DNA of 21,049 nucleotides from HRBIN23 sp046294495 (GTDB lineage: Bacteria; Chloroflexota; Dehalococcoidia; Lucifugimonadales; HRBIN23), in assembly GCA_046294495.1 (NCBI GenBank), contig JBKBKV010000032.1, positions 1 through 21,049 on the forward strand, given 5' to 3'. Below are positions 1-7,570 of the stretch, one piece after another; within the stretch, counting starts at the first letter, position 1; each line of letters begins with the position of its first letter. A program made the translations under genes and the position numbers. The notes under the pieces were generated by a model, which saw only the letters and a program-made list of their open reading frames with translations, ran no database searches and was not told where the DNA came from.

Positions 1-372
1 GTGCCCCTTGTGGCTCCCACCAGCACCGAGGAGCGCATCGCCCTGGCGTGCCAGGGGGCTGGCGGGTTCATCTACTGCGTGAGCGTAACGGGGACGACCG
101 GGGCCAGGGAGGCCCTTTCCCCAGAGGTGCCCGACCTGGTGCGCCGAGTGCGCCGCCATACCTCTCTACCTGTGGCGGTGGGGTTTGGCATCTCCCAGCC
201 GGAGCACCTGCAGGCTTTACAGGGGGTAGCCGACGCCGTTGTGGTGGGGAGTGCCCTGGTGCACACCCTGGCGCAGGCCCCCTCTGGCCAGGAGGCCCAG
301 GCGGGAAAGGAGTTCATCGCACGGCTTCTAGCAGGGCTACGCCCCATTACGCCTTCAAGGGGGGTCCTGTGA
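1..372 (+). CDS. trpA: Tryptophan synthase alpha chain, C-terminal part (5' end outside window)
   Basis: The 123 visible residues match the second half of TrpA, which cleaves indole-3-glycerol phosphate to indole and glyceraldehyde 3-phosphate and passes indole to TrpB. The frame opens directly on PLVAPTSTEERI, the strand-helix region after the catalytic loop. It then shows FIYCVSVTGTTGAR (loop 6 and phosphate-binding area), LPVAVGFGIS and ADAVVVGSALV, the C-terminal phosphate-binding signature of the TIM barrel. TrpA is normally about 260-270 residues, so roughly half is missing to the left; the GTG at base 1 is an internal Val and not the start. The stop TGA (370-372) overlaps the GTG start of aroH (369-371), which indicates translational coupling. 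The upstream neighbours are presumably other trp genes, but they are not visible. Confidence 0.95.
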   Translation: MPLVAPTSTEERIALACQGAGGFIYCVSVTGTTGAREALSPEVPDLVRRVRRHTSLPVAVGFGISQPEHLQALQGVADAVVVGSALVHTLAQAPSGQEAQAGKEFIARLLAGLRPITPSRGVL

Positions 373-755
373 AGCCAATAGTCTGCCGTGGCGTGCGGGG
401 CGCTACCACCGCTTCCGCCAACACCCGAGAGGCCATTCTGGAGGCCACCAAGGAACTGCTTCACGCCCTTGTAACGGCCAACTCCCTAGACACGCAAGAC
501 ATTGCTATGGCATTATTTACGACAACGAGGGACTTGAACGCCGAGTTCCCGGCGGTGGCGGCCCGCCAGATGGGGTGGGAGAGCGTTCCCCTGATGTGCA
601 CTCACGAGATGGAGGTTCCCGACGGCCTCCCACGGTGCATCCGGGTGCTCTTGCTGGTGAACACGGACAAGGCGCAGGAAGAGATACGCCATATTTACCT
701 ACGGGAGGCGGTTAACCTGAGAAAGCGAGGGATGGAAGATGCTCCAGCGAGGTGA
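369..755 (+). CDS. aroH: Chorismate mutase, AroH type
   Basis: This 128-residue protein matches the trimeric AroH-class chorismate mutases (Bacillus subtilis enzyme 127 residues), which convert chorismate to prephenate, the first step towards Phe and Tyr. Aligned by eye to B. subtilis AroH, the catalytic residues are present: Arg10 in RGVRGATT, Glu80 in CTHEMEV, Arg92 in RCIRVLLLVNTD and Tyr110 in IRHIYLREAV. I chose the GTG at 369 because homology begins immediately after it, an AAGGGGGG Shine-Dalgarno sits at 358-365, and it overlaps the trpA stop as GTGA. The open frame runs further upstream inside trpA, but that extension is a shadow. Lying between trpA and aroF, it places the Phe/Tyr branch enzyme in the Trp operon, at the chorismate branch point. 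Confidence 0.95.
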   Translation: MKPIVCRGVRGATTASANTREAILEATKELLHALVTANSLDTQDIAMALFTTTRDLNAEFPAVAARQMGWESVPLMCTHEMEVPDGLPRCIRVLLLVNTDKAQEEIRHIYLREAVNLRKRGMEDAPAR

Positions 756-880
756 TCTGGTGGCTTCCACCCTGCGCTCAAGGGGGTGGTTTTGGGGCAC
801 CAAGTTGGCGCCGCTATACCGACCCCAATCAGAGCGCAAGGAGGGAGCATGGACAACGGAAAATTCGGGAGGTAGCAGGG
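756..880 (+). promoter_or_regulatory. aroH-aroF spacer with possible 8-codon leader ORF
   Basis: The 125-base gap is long for an otherwise overlapping operon. It holds an imperfect hairpin (GGCACC / GGCGCC around 801-817). It also holds a very short ORF, ATG at 849 to TAG at 873-875, encoding MDNGKFGR, with a strong AAGGAGGG site just upstream at about 838-845. The end of this mini-ORF contains the GGGAGGT that serves as the aroF ribosome binding site, so ribosomes ending there could reinitiate at 881. Whether it is translated is inference; there is no run of aromatic codons as in classical attenuation leaders. Confidence 0.25.
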
Positions 881-1924
881 ATGATAGTGGTTATGCACCA
901 AGGAGCATCAGAAGAGGAGATACAGCGGGTTGTCGCCCATATTGAGAGCAAGCCCGAGTTCCGCGCTCATGTATCCAAGGGCGTGGAGCGCACCGTTATC
1001 GGCATCATCGGGCAGATCTACCCAGAACTGAAGGATGAACTGGAGACCCTGCCCGGGGTGGCAGAGGTGCTCCGTGTTACTAAGCCCTACAAACTGTCCA
1101 GCCGGGAGTTCCACCCATTGGATACCCAGGTGCGGGTTGGGGATGTGGTCATCGGCAACGATGAAGTGGTGGTGATGGCCGGCCCCTGCTCGGTGGAGAC
1201 CGAGAAGCAACTGCTGGAGACGGCCTTTGCGGTGAAAGCGGCAGGGGCGCGCATCCTGCGGGGAGGGGCTTTCAAGCCCCGCACCTCCCCCTACAGTTTC
1301 CAGGGTCTGGGGGTGCAGGGCCTGCGCCTTCTGGCCAAGGCGCGAGAAGAGACAGGCCTGGCGGTTATCACCGAGGTGATGACAGCCGAGGATGTGGAAC
1401 TGGTGGCCACCTACGCCGACATCCTGCAGATAGGCGCCCGGAATGTGCAAAACTTCAAACTCCTGCACGCTGTGGGGAAGGTGGACAAGCCTGTGCTCCT
1501 GAAGCGGGGCTTCGCCACTACCTACGAGGAGTGGCTCCTGGCCGCCGAATACATCCTGGCGGGGGGCAACGAGCAGGTTATGCTGTGTGAGCGTGGCATA
1601 CGCACCTTTGAGACCTACACCCGCAACACCTTGGATATAGCCGCGGTGCCTGTTATCAAGCGCATGAGCCACCTGCCCATTGTTATTGACCCCAGCCACG
1701 GCACGGGGAAGTGGCACCTGGTAACGCCCATGGCCCTGGCAGCGGTGGCGGCAGGGGCGCACGGCCTGCTGATAGAGGTGCACCCCAACCCCGACCAGGC
1801 CCTTAGCGACGGTGCCCAATCGCTGACGCCCGAGAACTTCCGAAAACTGATGGAGGGGGTGCGGGCGGTGGCTGGTGCCCTGGGAAAGCGGGTGGCCCCG
1901 CCTAGCGAAGCGGTAAGGGTATAG
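881..1924 (+). CDS. aroF: 3-deoxy-7-phosphoheptulonate (DAHP) synthase with N-terminal ferredoxin-like regulatory domain
   Basis: This enzyme condenses phosphoenolpyruvate with erythrose 4-phosphate, the entry step of the shikimate pathway. The 347-residue protein matches the Thermotoga maritima type closely. Residues 1 to about 75 form the ferredoxin-like domain (MIVVMHQGASEEE, then VSKGVERTVIGIIG), which in that enzyme mediates feedback inhibition. The rest is the TIM barrel. Metal ligands are visible as Cys103 (AGPCSVE), His273 (DPSHGTGK), Glu299 (LIEVHPNP) and Asp310 (ALSDG), one residue off the T. maritima numbering. LRGGAFKPRTSPYSFQG and LLKRGF are substrate-binding motifs. The start at 881 is supported by homology and GGAGGT at 868-873. 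An upstream GTG at 752 is in frame, but its extension has no family resemblance. It is the last gene of the trp-aro run. Confidence 0.95.
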   Translation: MIVVMHQGASEEEIQRVVAHIESKPEFRAHVSKGVERTVIGIIGQIYPELKDELETLPGVAEVLRVTKPYKLSSREFHPLDTQVRVGDVVIGNDEVVVMAGPCSVETEKQLLETAFAVKAAGARILRGGAFKPRTSPYSFQGLGVQGLRLLAKAREETGLAVITEVMTAEDVELVATYADILQIGARNVQNFKLLHAVGKVDKPVLLKRGFATTYEEWLLAAEYILAGGNEQVMLCERGIRTFETYTRNTLDIAAVPVIKRMSHLPIVIDPSHGTGKWHLVTPMALAAVAAGAHGLLIEVHPNPDQALSDGAQSLTPENFRKLMEGVRAVAGALGKRVAPPSEAVRV

Positions 1925-1941
1925 CCCCACGGGGTGATGCT

Positions 1942-1978
1942 GAAGGGGGAGCGGGAGGGCGGCTCCCGCTCCCCCTTC
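1942..1978 (+). terminator. Hairpin terminator after aroF
   Basis: A perfect 16-bp stem (1942-1957 with 1963-1978) closes a 5-base loop 17 bases after the aroF stop. The stem is very GC-rich. No T-run follows, so it is not a classical intrinsic terminator; it may end transcription in another way or protect the 3' end. It marks the end of the trp-aro operon. Confidence 0.7.
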
Positions 1979-2051
1979 GCATTAGGCGAAACCTACCGCA
2001 CCGATAGAAAAAGGCAGCAGATGCGCCTCCCGCACTTGTGGGCACATGGGG

Positions 2052-2057
2052 TATAAT
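2052..2057 (+). promoter_or_regulatory. -10 element in front of the ppsA leader
   Basis: A perfect TATAAT lies at 2052-2057 in GC-rich surroundings. No good -35 hexamer is found at 16-18 bases. A start point about 7 bases downstream would begin the transcript within the first strand of the leader structure described next. Confidence 0.5.
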
Positions 2058-2060
2058 AAA

Positions 2061-2140
2061 AGCGTCCCCACAAGCGCCCCGTGCTCGGGTGCCCCGACGC
2101 TATAGATGCAAACCCATAGCAAGGAGGACGCTGTTTTTCT
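2061..2140 (+). ncRNA. Structured leader RNA or small RNA upstream of ppsA
   Basis: Starting just after the TATAAT box, AGCGTCC (2061-2067) can pair with GGACGCT (2126-2132), which is followed directly by a GTTTTTCT run (2133-2140). Inside lie two small stems: TCGGG/CCCGA (2085-2089 with 2093-2097) and GCTAT/ATAGC (2099-2103 with 2116-2120). AGCGTC can instead pair with GACGCT at 2096-2101, so two mutually exclusive folds exist, as in attenuators and riboswitches. I recognise no known riboswitch consensus. It may be a short RNA ending at the T-run or a cis-acting attenuator for ppsA; both are inference from base pairing only. Confidence 0.35.
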
Positions 2141-2191
2141 CCCAAGGGTTGACTATATAGGGGAAACCTTCGCCTTGTTGTAGGGGGTGGA

Positions 2192-4468
2192 ATGGCTCGC
2201 CAAGTGCTCCAGTTCAACGAGGTAGGCCAGGGGAGTATCCCCCTGGCCGGCGGGAAAGGTGCAAGCCTGGGAGAGATGGTCAAAGCCCACATACCCGTCC
2301 CCCCAGGCTTTATTATTTCCGCTTCTGCATATCGGGCGTTCTTGGAGCAGGCCTCTCTGCGGGAGCGCTTAGCAGAAGTTCTACAAGGCCTGGACCACAC
2401 CGACCCCACGGCCCTGGAGTATGCTAGCCAGCAGGCCCAACGCCTTATCCTAGAGGCACCCTTCCCGGAAGACATCGCCCAAGAGGTAGCAAAGGCATAC
2501 CATGGAATGGGCGACGGTTTTGTAGCAGTGCGCTCGTCGGCCACTGCAGAAGACCTCCCGGAGGCCTCCTTCGCCGGCCAGCAGAGCACCTTCCTGAACA
2601 TCCGCGGGCTTCCCCAGGTGCTCCGCGCCGTCCAGGCCTGTTGGGCATCCCTCTTCGGGGCGCGGGCTATTTTCTACCGGGCCGAGCACCACTTTGACCA
2701 CATGAAAGTTAGCATCGCCGTCATCGTCCAGCGCATGGTGCAGTCCCAGGTGTCGGGGGTGCTCTTCACCGTTGACCCGGTTTCCCGGGACAGGGGCCTT
2801 ATGGTCATTGAGGCGGTGTATGGACTGGGGGAAGCCGTGGTGGGGGGTGCCCTGGTGCCCGACTTCTACCCCGTCCGTCGCACCCCCAAGGGCACCCTCC
2901 GCCTGGAGCGGGAGCGGGTGCGCATAAGCCGCCAGCCTTGGAAACTGGTGCGCAATCCCGATCCCTCACCTAATCTGGAGGACGCCAACCTGCGGGTAGA
3001 GGTGCCCCCGGAGGAGCAGGCGCGCCCCAAGTTAACAGAGGAGCAGGTGCTGGCCCTGGCTGCGTTGGGGACGCGAGTGGAGAGCCACTACGGTTACCCT
3101 GTTGACATAGAATGGGCTTTGGAAAACGGCAACCTATACATCCTCCAGGCGCGCCCCATCACTGCTTTGCAGGAGGCCAGGGAGGAGCCGTTCCTCTACG
3201 CCCCTGTGCTCCTGCAAGGAGACCCCGCCAGCCCGGGTATTGGGAGTGGAACGGTGCGCATCCTTCGCTCCCCAGCCGATTTGGGCAAGGTCCGCCCCGG
3301 GGATGTGCTAGTGGCGGAAATGACCACGCCCGACTATGTCCCTGCTATGAAGCGGGCCTCGGCCATCGTTACCGAGCGGGGCGGGCGCACCTGCCACGCG
3401 GCCATCGTGAGCCGAGAGATGGGCCTCCCCTGTGTGGTGGGTGCAGAAGGGGCGTTGGCCAAACTTCGCGAGGGTCAAGAGGTAACGGTGCACGGCACTC
3501 TGGGGCGCGTATACGAGGGCATAGTGACCGTTGCACGCCGCGCCGTTGAAGCACGCCCCCAGGTGCGCACCCGCACCCGTCTCTATGTGAACCTGGCCGA
3601 CCCCAGCCTGGCGGAGCGTATCGCCCAGCGCCCTGTGGATGGGGTGGGCCTCTTGCGGGCCGAGTTCATCATTGCCCATATGGGCATGCACCCCCGCTGG
3701 CTTATGGAGATGGGCCGTGCCCAAGAGTGGACAGACAATCTGGCCAAGGGCGTGGAGACATTCGCCCGTGCCTTCTACCCCCGCCCTGTGGTCTACCGCC
3801 TTTCAGACCTGAAGACCAACGAATACCGCAACTTGCAAGGGGGCAAACACTACGAGCCAGAAGAGGAGAACCCTATGATCGGCTGGCGCGGAGCCCGCCG
3901 ATACCTGGATGACCCCCAGGTCTTTTTCCTGGAGGCGTCCGCCGTCCGCCGGGTGCGTGAGCAGTGGGACAACTTGTATGTTATGGTGCCTTTTGTGCGC
4001 ACCCCCCAGGAACTGGCCCAGGTGAAAGCCCTGCTGGAGGAGGCGGGCCTCGCTCGGCAAAATGGCCTGAAACTATGGATGATGGTGGAGATCCCCTCTA
4101 ATGTGATCCTGCTGGAGGAGTTCCTGAAGGTGGGGGTTGACGGGGTCTCCATCGGCTCCAACGACCTCACCCAGTTAGTGCTAGGGGCGGACAGGGATAA
4201 CGCCCGCCTGCGGGACATCTTCGACGAGCGCGACCCGGCGGTAATGTGGTGTATGGAACGCACCATTAGCATGGCCTCCCAGTATGGGGCTACCTCTTCC
4301 ATCTGTGGGCAGGCTCCCTCCTTCTACCCCGACCTCACGGAGCAACTGGTGCGCTGGGGCATCACCTCTGTCTCTGTTTCCCCCGATGTGGTGGACACCA
4401 CGCGGGAGGTCATCGCGGCGGTGGAGAGGCGCCTTGGCATCCTGCCGCCACAGGACGAGCCACCGTAG
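2192..4468 (+). CDS. ppsA: Phosphoenolpyruvate synthase
   Basis: This enzyme converts pyruvate + ATP + water to PEP + AMP + phosphate in the cytosol, feeding gluconeogenesis and the shikimate pathway. The 758 residues show the three family domains. The N-terminal ATP-grasp-like nucleotide-binding domain covers about residues 8-330 (GGKGASLGEM, VAVRSSATAEDLPEASFAGQ, GVLFTVDPVS, EAVYGLGEAVV, QARPIT). The swivelling phosphohistidine domain (about 340-440) carries GGRTCHAAIVSREMG with catalytic His402. The C-terminal PEP/pyruvate TIM barrel (about 450-745) has GVGLLRAEF, MVEIPSN, GSNDLTQLVLGADRDN and the CGQAPS motif with catalytic Cys705. The length is close to the usual 790 or so. The ATG at 2192 has AGGGGGTGG just upstream and starts at the conserved region. 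CGQAPS and the overall layout favour PEP synthase over pyruvate phosphate dikinase (about 880 residues). It follows the aroF operon as a separate transcription unit. Confidence 0.95.
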   Translation: MARQVLQFNEVGQGSIPLAGGKGASLGEMVKAHIPVPPGFIISASAYRAFLEQASLRERLAEVLQGLDHTDPTALEYASQQAQRLILEAPFPEDIAQEVAKAYHGMGDGFVAVRSSATAEDLPEASFAGQQSTFLNIRGLPQVLRAVQACWASLFGARAIFYRAEHHFDHMKVSIAVIVQRMVQSQVSGVLFTVDPVSRDRGLMVIEAVYGLGEAVVGGALVPDFYPVRRTPKGTLRLERERVRISRQPWKLVRNPDPSPNLEDANLRVEVPPEEQARPKLTEEQVLALAALGTRVESHYGYPVDIEWALENGNLYILQARPITALQEAREEPFLYAPVLLQGDPASPGIGSGTVRILRSPADLGKVRPGDVLVAEMTTPDYVPAMKRASAIVTERGGRTCHAAIVSREMGLPCVVGAEGALAKLREGQEVTVHGTLGRVYEGIVTVARRAVEARPQVRTRTRLYVNLADPSLAERIAQRPVDGVGLLRAEFIIAHMGMHPRWLMEMGRAQEWTDNLAKGVETFARAFYPRPVVYRLSDLKTNEYRNLQGGKHYEPEEENPMIGWRGARRYLDDPQVFFLEASAVRRVREQWDNLYVMVPFVRTPQELAQVKALLEEAGLARQNGLKLWMMVEIPSNVILLEEFLKVGVDGVSIGSNDLTQLVLGADRDNARLRDIFDERDPAVMWCMERTISMASQYGATSSICGQAPSFYPDLTEQLVRWGITSVSVSPDVVDTTREVIAAVERRLGILPPQDEPP

Positions 4469-4491
4469 GGGTTATCTCCCTGGTCGCAAGG

Positions 4492-4497
4492 TATAAT
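4492..4497 (+). promoter_or_regulatory. -10 element for polA
   Basis: A perfect TATAAT at 4492-4497 lies in the 56-base gap between ppsA and polA, with no convincing -35. Transcription would start near 4504, leaving a leader of about 20 bases that still contains the GAGGT ribosome binding site at 4514-4518. Confidence 0.5.
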
Positions 4498-4524
4498 GCA
4501 CCCAGAGCCGTGTGAGGTCTGGGG

Positions 4525-7290
4525 ATGCCGCGTAGCAAGGGGCGACCTGCCCCTGCTCAACCCGCCCTCCCGCTACGGGGGGCCCCTCTGCTAATGCTTA
4601 TGGACGGCCACGCCCTGGTGCACAGGGCCTGGCACGCTATCCAGAAGCCCCTCACCCTTTCAGCAACAGGGCAAGAGGTGCGGGCTGTCTACGGCTTCGC
4701 CTCCACATTCCTGCGCGCCATCCAGGACTTCACCCCTACCCATTGCGCCATCGCCTTTGACCTCCCTGCCCCCACCTTTCGCCATGAGCGCTTTGCCTCT
4801 TACAAGGCCCACCGCCCTAAGGCACCTGTTGAACTGTCCCAGCAGTTTCCCCTGGTGCGGCGCGTTGTGGAGGCCTTCCGCGTCCCTATTTACGAGGCCC
4901 CAGGTTACGAGGCGGACGATGTGCTGGCGACCCTGGCATCCCAGGCCCACGCCCAGGGTGTTGAGGTGCTCATCCTCACCGGGGACACCGATACACTACA
5001 GTTGGTAGGGCCAGGGGTGCGGGTGGCCCTCCACTATCGTATGCAGGAGCGCGCCATCTTCGACCAGGACAAGGTGCGGGAGCGCTACGGGGGCCTCTCC
5101 CCAGCCCAACTGCCACACCTAAAAGCCCTTATCGGCGACCCCACCGATAATGTGCCCGGTGTCCCCAGCATCGGGGAGAAGACGGCCATAAACCTCCTCC
5201 TGCAGTTTGGGAGCATCCCATCCCTCTACCAGCGCCTGAACGAGGTGCAGGAGCGGGTGCGCTCCCTTTTACAGGAGTATCGTGAGCAGGTGCTCCAGGG
5301 GCTGGAACTTACAACCCTGCGCACAGACCTGCCTATTCGCCTGGATATGGATGCCTGCCGCTTCTGGCGCTACGACCGCCGAGAGGTGCTGGAGTGCTTC
5401 CGGGAACTGGAGTTTATGAGCCTGATGCCCAGGGTGCCCGTGCCGACGGAGGTGCTCCCTTACCTGGCACCAACGCCCCCGCCGGAGACAGCCCTGGCTG
5501 GGGAATACACCATTGTGGATTCCCCCCAAGCCCTGGAACGCCTGGTCCAGGAGTTGGCCCAGGCCCCCCTCTTCACCTTTGATGTAGAGACAGACAGCAA
5601 AGACCCTATGCGGGCCTCCTTGGTGGGCCTCTCCCTGGCAACGGCGCCGGGGCGGGCCTTCTATATACCCCTGGGGCACGCGGGAGGCCCCAACCTTCCC
5701 TACGACCTGGCCGTCCAGCGCCTGCGCCCTCTGCTAGAAGACCCCCACCGCTCCAAAGTGGCCCATAATGCCAACTTTGACATGACCGCCCTAGCCGCCC
5801 AGGGGATATGGGTGAAGGGTGTAGCCTTCGACACCCTTATCGCCGCCCACCTGCTGGGTTACAAGGCCCTGGGCCTGAAGGACCTGTGCATCCAGGTGCT
5901 GGGTGCAGAGATGACCCGTATCACTGCTCTGCTGGGGAGAGGGCCCAAGCAGGGCAACATGGCAATGGTGCCGGTTTCCAAGGCTGGCCCCTACGCCTGC
6001 GCCGACGCCGATGCCACCCTCCGCCTCTACCAGGTCCTGGAGCCTCGCCTGCGCCAGGAGGGGTTTGCAGACCTGTTTGCCCGGGTGGAGATGCCCCTGG
6101 TGCCAGTCCTGGTGCGTATGCAGGTAAACGGCGTTGCCCTGGATGTCTCCCTTCTACGGGAGATGTCCCGCCGTCTGGCCGACGACCTGAAGCGCCTGGA
6201 GGGGGAGATTTACACGGTGGTGGGGCACACCTTCAATGTTAACTCCTCTCGCCAACTGGGGAAGGTGCTCTTTGAAGAGCTGCGCTTGGGCCGAGGCAAG
6301 CGCACTCCCACAGGGGGCTACTCCACCGAGGCGTCGGTGCTGGAGGGCCTGAGGGGCTCCCACCCCGCTATAGACCTCGTCCTGAAGTATCGTGAACTGG
6401 CCAAACTCAAGTCCACCTATGTGGATGCCCTGCCGAAGATGGTCAATACCCGCACGGGACGCATCCACACCAGTTACAACCAGGTGGGGGTGGTTACGGG
6501 GCGCATCTCCTCCAGCGAGCCGAACTTGCAGAACATCCCCATCCGCACCGAACTGGGGCTGCAGATACGCCGTGCCTTCGTGCCTGGCGAGCCTGGCTGG
6601 AAACTGGTGGGAGCCGATTACTCCCAGATTGAATTGCGCGTCCTTGCCCACCTCTCCCGGGACGAGGCGCTTATGGAGGCCTTCTTCCAGGGGAAAGACA
6701 TCCACGCTGTTACCGCCTCCCAAGTGTTTGGTGTGCCCATAGAGCAGGTTACACCCCAACAGCGTCGTATTGCCAAGGTGCTCAACTTTGGGGTCATCTA
6801 TGGCCTTTCCCCTTACGGCATAGCACAGCAGACCAACCTGACGCCCGAGGAGGGGGCCAGGTTCATTGAAAGTTACCTAGGACGCTACCCAGGGGTGCGC
6901 CGTTATCTGGACGAGACGCTGGAGAAGGCTCGGCGCCTGGGATATGTGGAGACCCTGCTGGGGCGCAGGCGCGCCATCCCCGAAATCCACTCCCCTAACG
7001 GCCAGACACGGGGGGCCGCCGAACGGGAGGCTGTAAACATGCCCGTTCAGGGCACGGCCGCCGAAATCATCAAATTGGCTATGATACGCTTGCAGGAGCG
7101 TATGGACGCCCAGGGTATGCGCTCAAGAATGCTTCTGCAGGTGCACGACGAGTTGGTGTGGGAGGCACCCCCTGAGGAGATAGAGGCTCTGAAAGCCCTT
7201 ATTCAGGAGATTATGCCCAACGCCCTGCCCTTGGCGGTGCCCCTGGTGGTGGCTGTAAAGGTAGGGGACAACTGGGGGGAGTTGGAGTAG
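4525..7290 (+). CDS. polA: DNA polymerase I with active-type 5' nuclease and proofreading domains
   Basis: This is a full-length family A polymerase of 921 residues (E. coli 928) for repair and Okazaki-fragment processing. The 5' nuclease domain (about 22-300) shows LMDGHALVHRAWHA, YKAHRP, GYEADDVLATLA, TGDTDTLQLV and GDPTDNVPGVPSIGEKTA. The 3'-5' exonuclease domain (about 345-510) keeps all DEDDy residues: Asp353 and Glu355 in FDVETDS, Asp419 in AHNANFD, and Tyr490 and Asp494 in YACADADAT. Taq polymerase lacks these. The polymerase domain has motif A DYSQIELR (Asp698), motif B RRIAKVLNFGVIYG (Lys751; Phe755 at the sugar-discrimination position) and motif C VHDELVWE (Asp875). The ATG at 4525 is chosen for GAGGT six bases upstream. 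The 20 or so residues before LMDGHA are a basic, Pro-rich lead-in. It may be transcribed from its own TATAAT. Confidence 0.97.
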   Translation: MPRSKGRPAPAQPALPLRGAPLLMLMDGHALVHRAWHAIQKPLTLSATGQEVRAVYGFASTFLRAIQDFTPTHCAIAFDLPAPTFRHERFASYKAHRPKAPVELSQQFPLVRRVVEAFRVPIYEAPGYEADDVLATLASQAHAQGVEVLILTGDTDTLQLVGPGVRVALHYRMQERAIFDQDKVRERYGGLSPAQLPHLKALIGDPTDNVPGVPSIGEKTAINLLLQFGSIPSLYQRLNEVQERVRSLLQEYREQVLQGLELTTLRTDLPIRLDMDACRFWRYDRREVLECFRELEFMSLMPRVPVPTEVLPYLAPTPPPETALAGEYTIVDSPQALERLVQELAQAPLFTFDVETDSKDPMRASLVGLSLATAPGRAFYIPLGHAGGPNLPYDLAVQRLRPLLEDPHRSKVAHNANFDMTALAAQGIWVKGVAFDTLIAAHLLGYKALGLKDLCIQVLGAEMTRITALLGRGPKQGNMAMVPVSKAGPYACADADATLRLYQVLEPRLRQEGFADLFARVEMPLVPVLVRMQVNGVALDVSLLREMSRRLADDLKRLEGEIYTVVGHTFNVNSSRQLGKVLFEELRLGRGKRTPTGGYSTEASVLEGLRGSHPAIDLVLKYRELAKLKSTYVDALPKMVNTRTGRIHTSYNQVGVVTGRISSSEPNLQNIPIRTELGLQIRRAFVPGEPGWKLVGADYSQIELRVLAHLSRDEALMEAFFQGKDIHAVTASQVFGVPIEQVTPQQRRIAKVLNFGVIYGLSPYGIAQQTNLTPEEGARFIESYLGRYPGVRRYLDETLEKARRLGYVETLLGRRRAIPEIHSPNGQTRGAAEREAVNMPVQGTAAEIIKLAMIRLQERMDAQGMRSRMLLQVHDELVWEAPPEEIEALKALIQEIMPNALPLAVPLVVAVKVGDNWGELE

Positions 7291-7299
7291 GAGGCAAGT

Positions 7300-7461
7300 A
7301 TGACACAGGGTGTGGCCAGGGCGCTGCGCGAGGGGTGGGCCCCCTACATTACCACCTGCGATGCTTGGTGCAGTCCTGGCACCGCGCCGGTGTGGTTCGC
7401 GTATAACGAGGGGGCCAGGCTAACGCCGGAGAGAACACGGACATTGACAAAGGGCGGGTAG
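7300..7461 (+). CDS. Possible 53-residue small protein after polA
   Basis: An ATG at 7300 with GAGG five bases upstream (7291-7294) opens a 53-codon frame ending in TAG, nine bases after the polA stop. The product begins MTQGVARALREGWAPYITT, contains two Cys and several Trp, and ends basic (ERTRTLTKGG). I recognise no family. Placement and ribosome binding site suggest possible co-translation with polA. Equally, it could be chance or a gene remnant, because the region to 7566 looks non-coding. Confidence 0.25.
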   Translation: MTQGVARALREGWAPYITTCDAWCSPGTAPVWFAYNEGARLTPERTRTLTKGG

Positions 7462-7482
7462 CATGGGCGGGGAGAGGGCTTT

Positions 7483-7570
7483 GCGCATCGGATGCGCTGA
7501 GGCGACTGCGTCCATTTGGAGGTAACGCCCCATTCTGCCAACGCCCCCTATCAGAGGGCTAAGGCGTTAC
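7483..7570. repeat. Two inverted repeats between polA and the unknown small gene
   Basis: GCGCATC (7483-7489) and GATGCGC (7491-7497) form a near-perfect palindrome with a 1-base centre, which suits a protein-binding site better than a hairpin. GTAACGCC (7522-7529) and GGCGTTAC (7563-7570) form an 8-bp stem with a 33-base loop that itself holds a small CCCT/AGGG stem. The second repeat covers the stop codon of the leftward gene (7567-7569) and may be its terminator, although no T-run follows on that strand. Confidence 0.4.

Noticed and set aside
795..848. T-box-like sequence (TTGGCGCCGC) before aroF
   Set aside because: The core lacks the conserved A of TGGNACC, and the gap after aroH is too short for a stem I, so a T-box is not supported.
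908..1930. 340-codon frame opposite aroF, and similar long frames opposite the SDR genes (11895-12944)
   Set aside because: These are antisense shadows of conserved genes, rich in His, Gly and Pro, with no recognisable motifs.
2061..2132. 72-base element with a 7-bp closing stem resembling a tRNA
   Set aside because: Neither strand has a T-loop TTCGA motif, a proper anticodon arm or a D arm.
2149..2177. TTGACT at 2149-2154 as a second ppsA promoter
   Set aside because: There is no -10-like hexamer at 16-18 bases, and the position would put the start almost on the ATG.
7444..7472. Perfect TTGACA at 7444-7449
   Set aside because: Only GC-rich sequence lies at the -10 distance, so it is probably chance.
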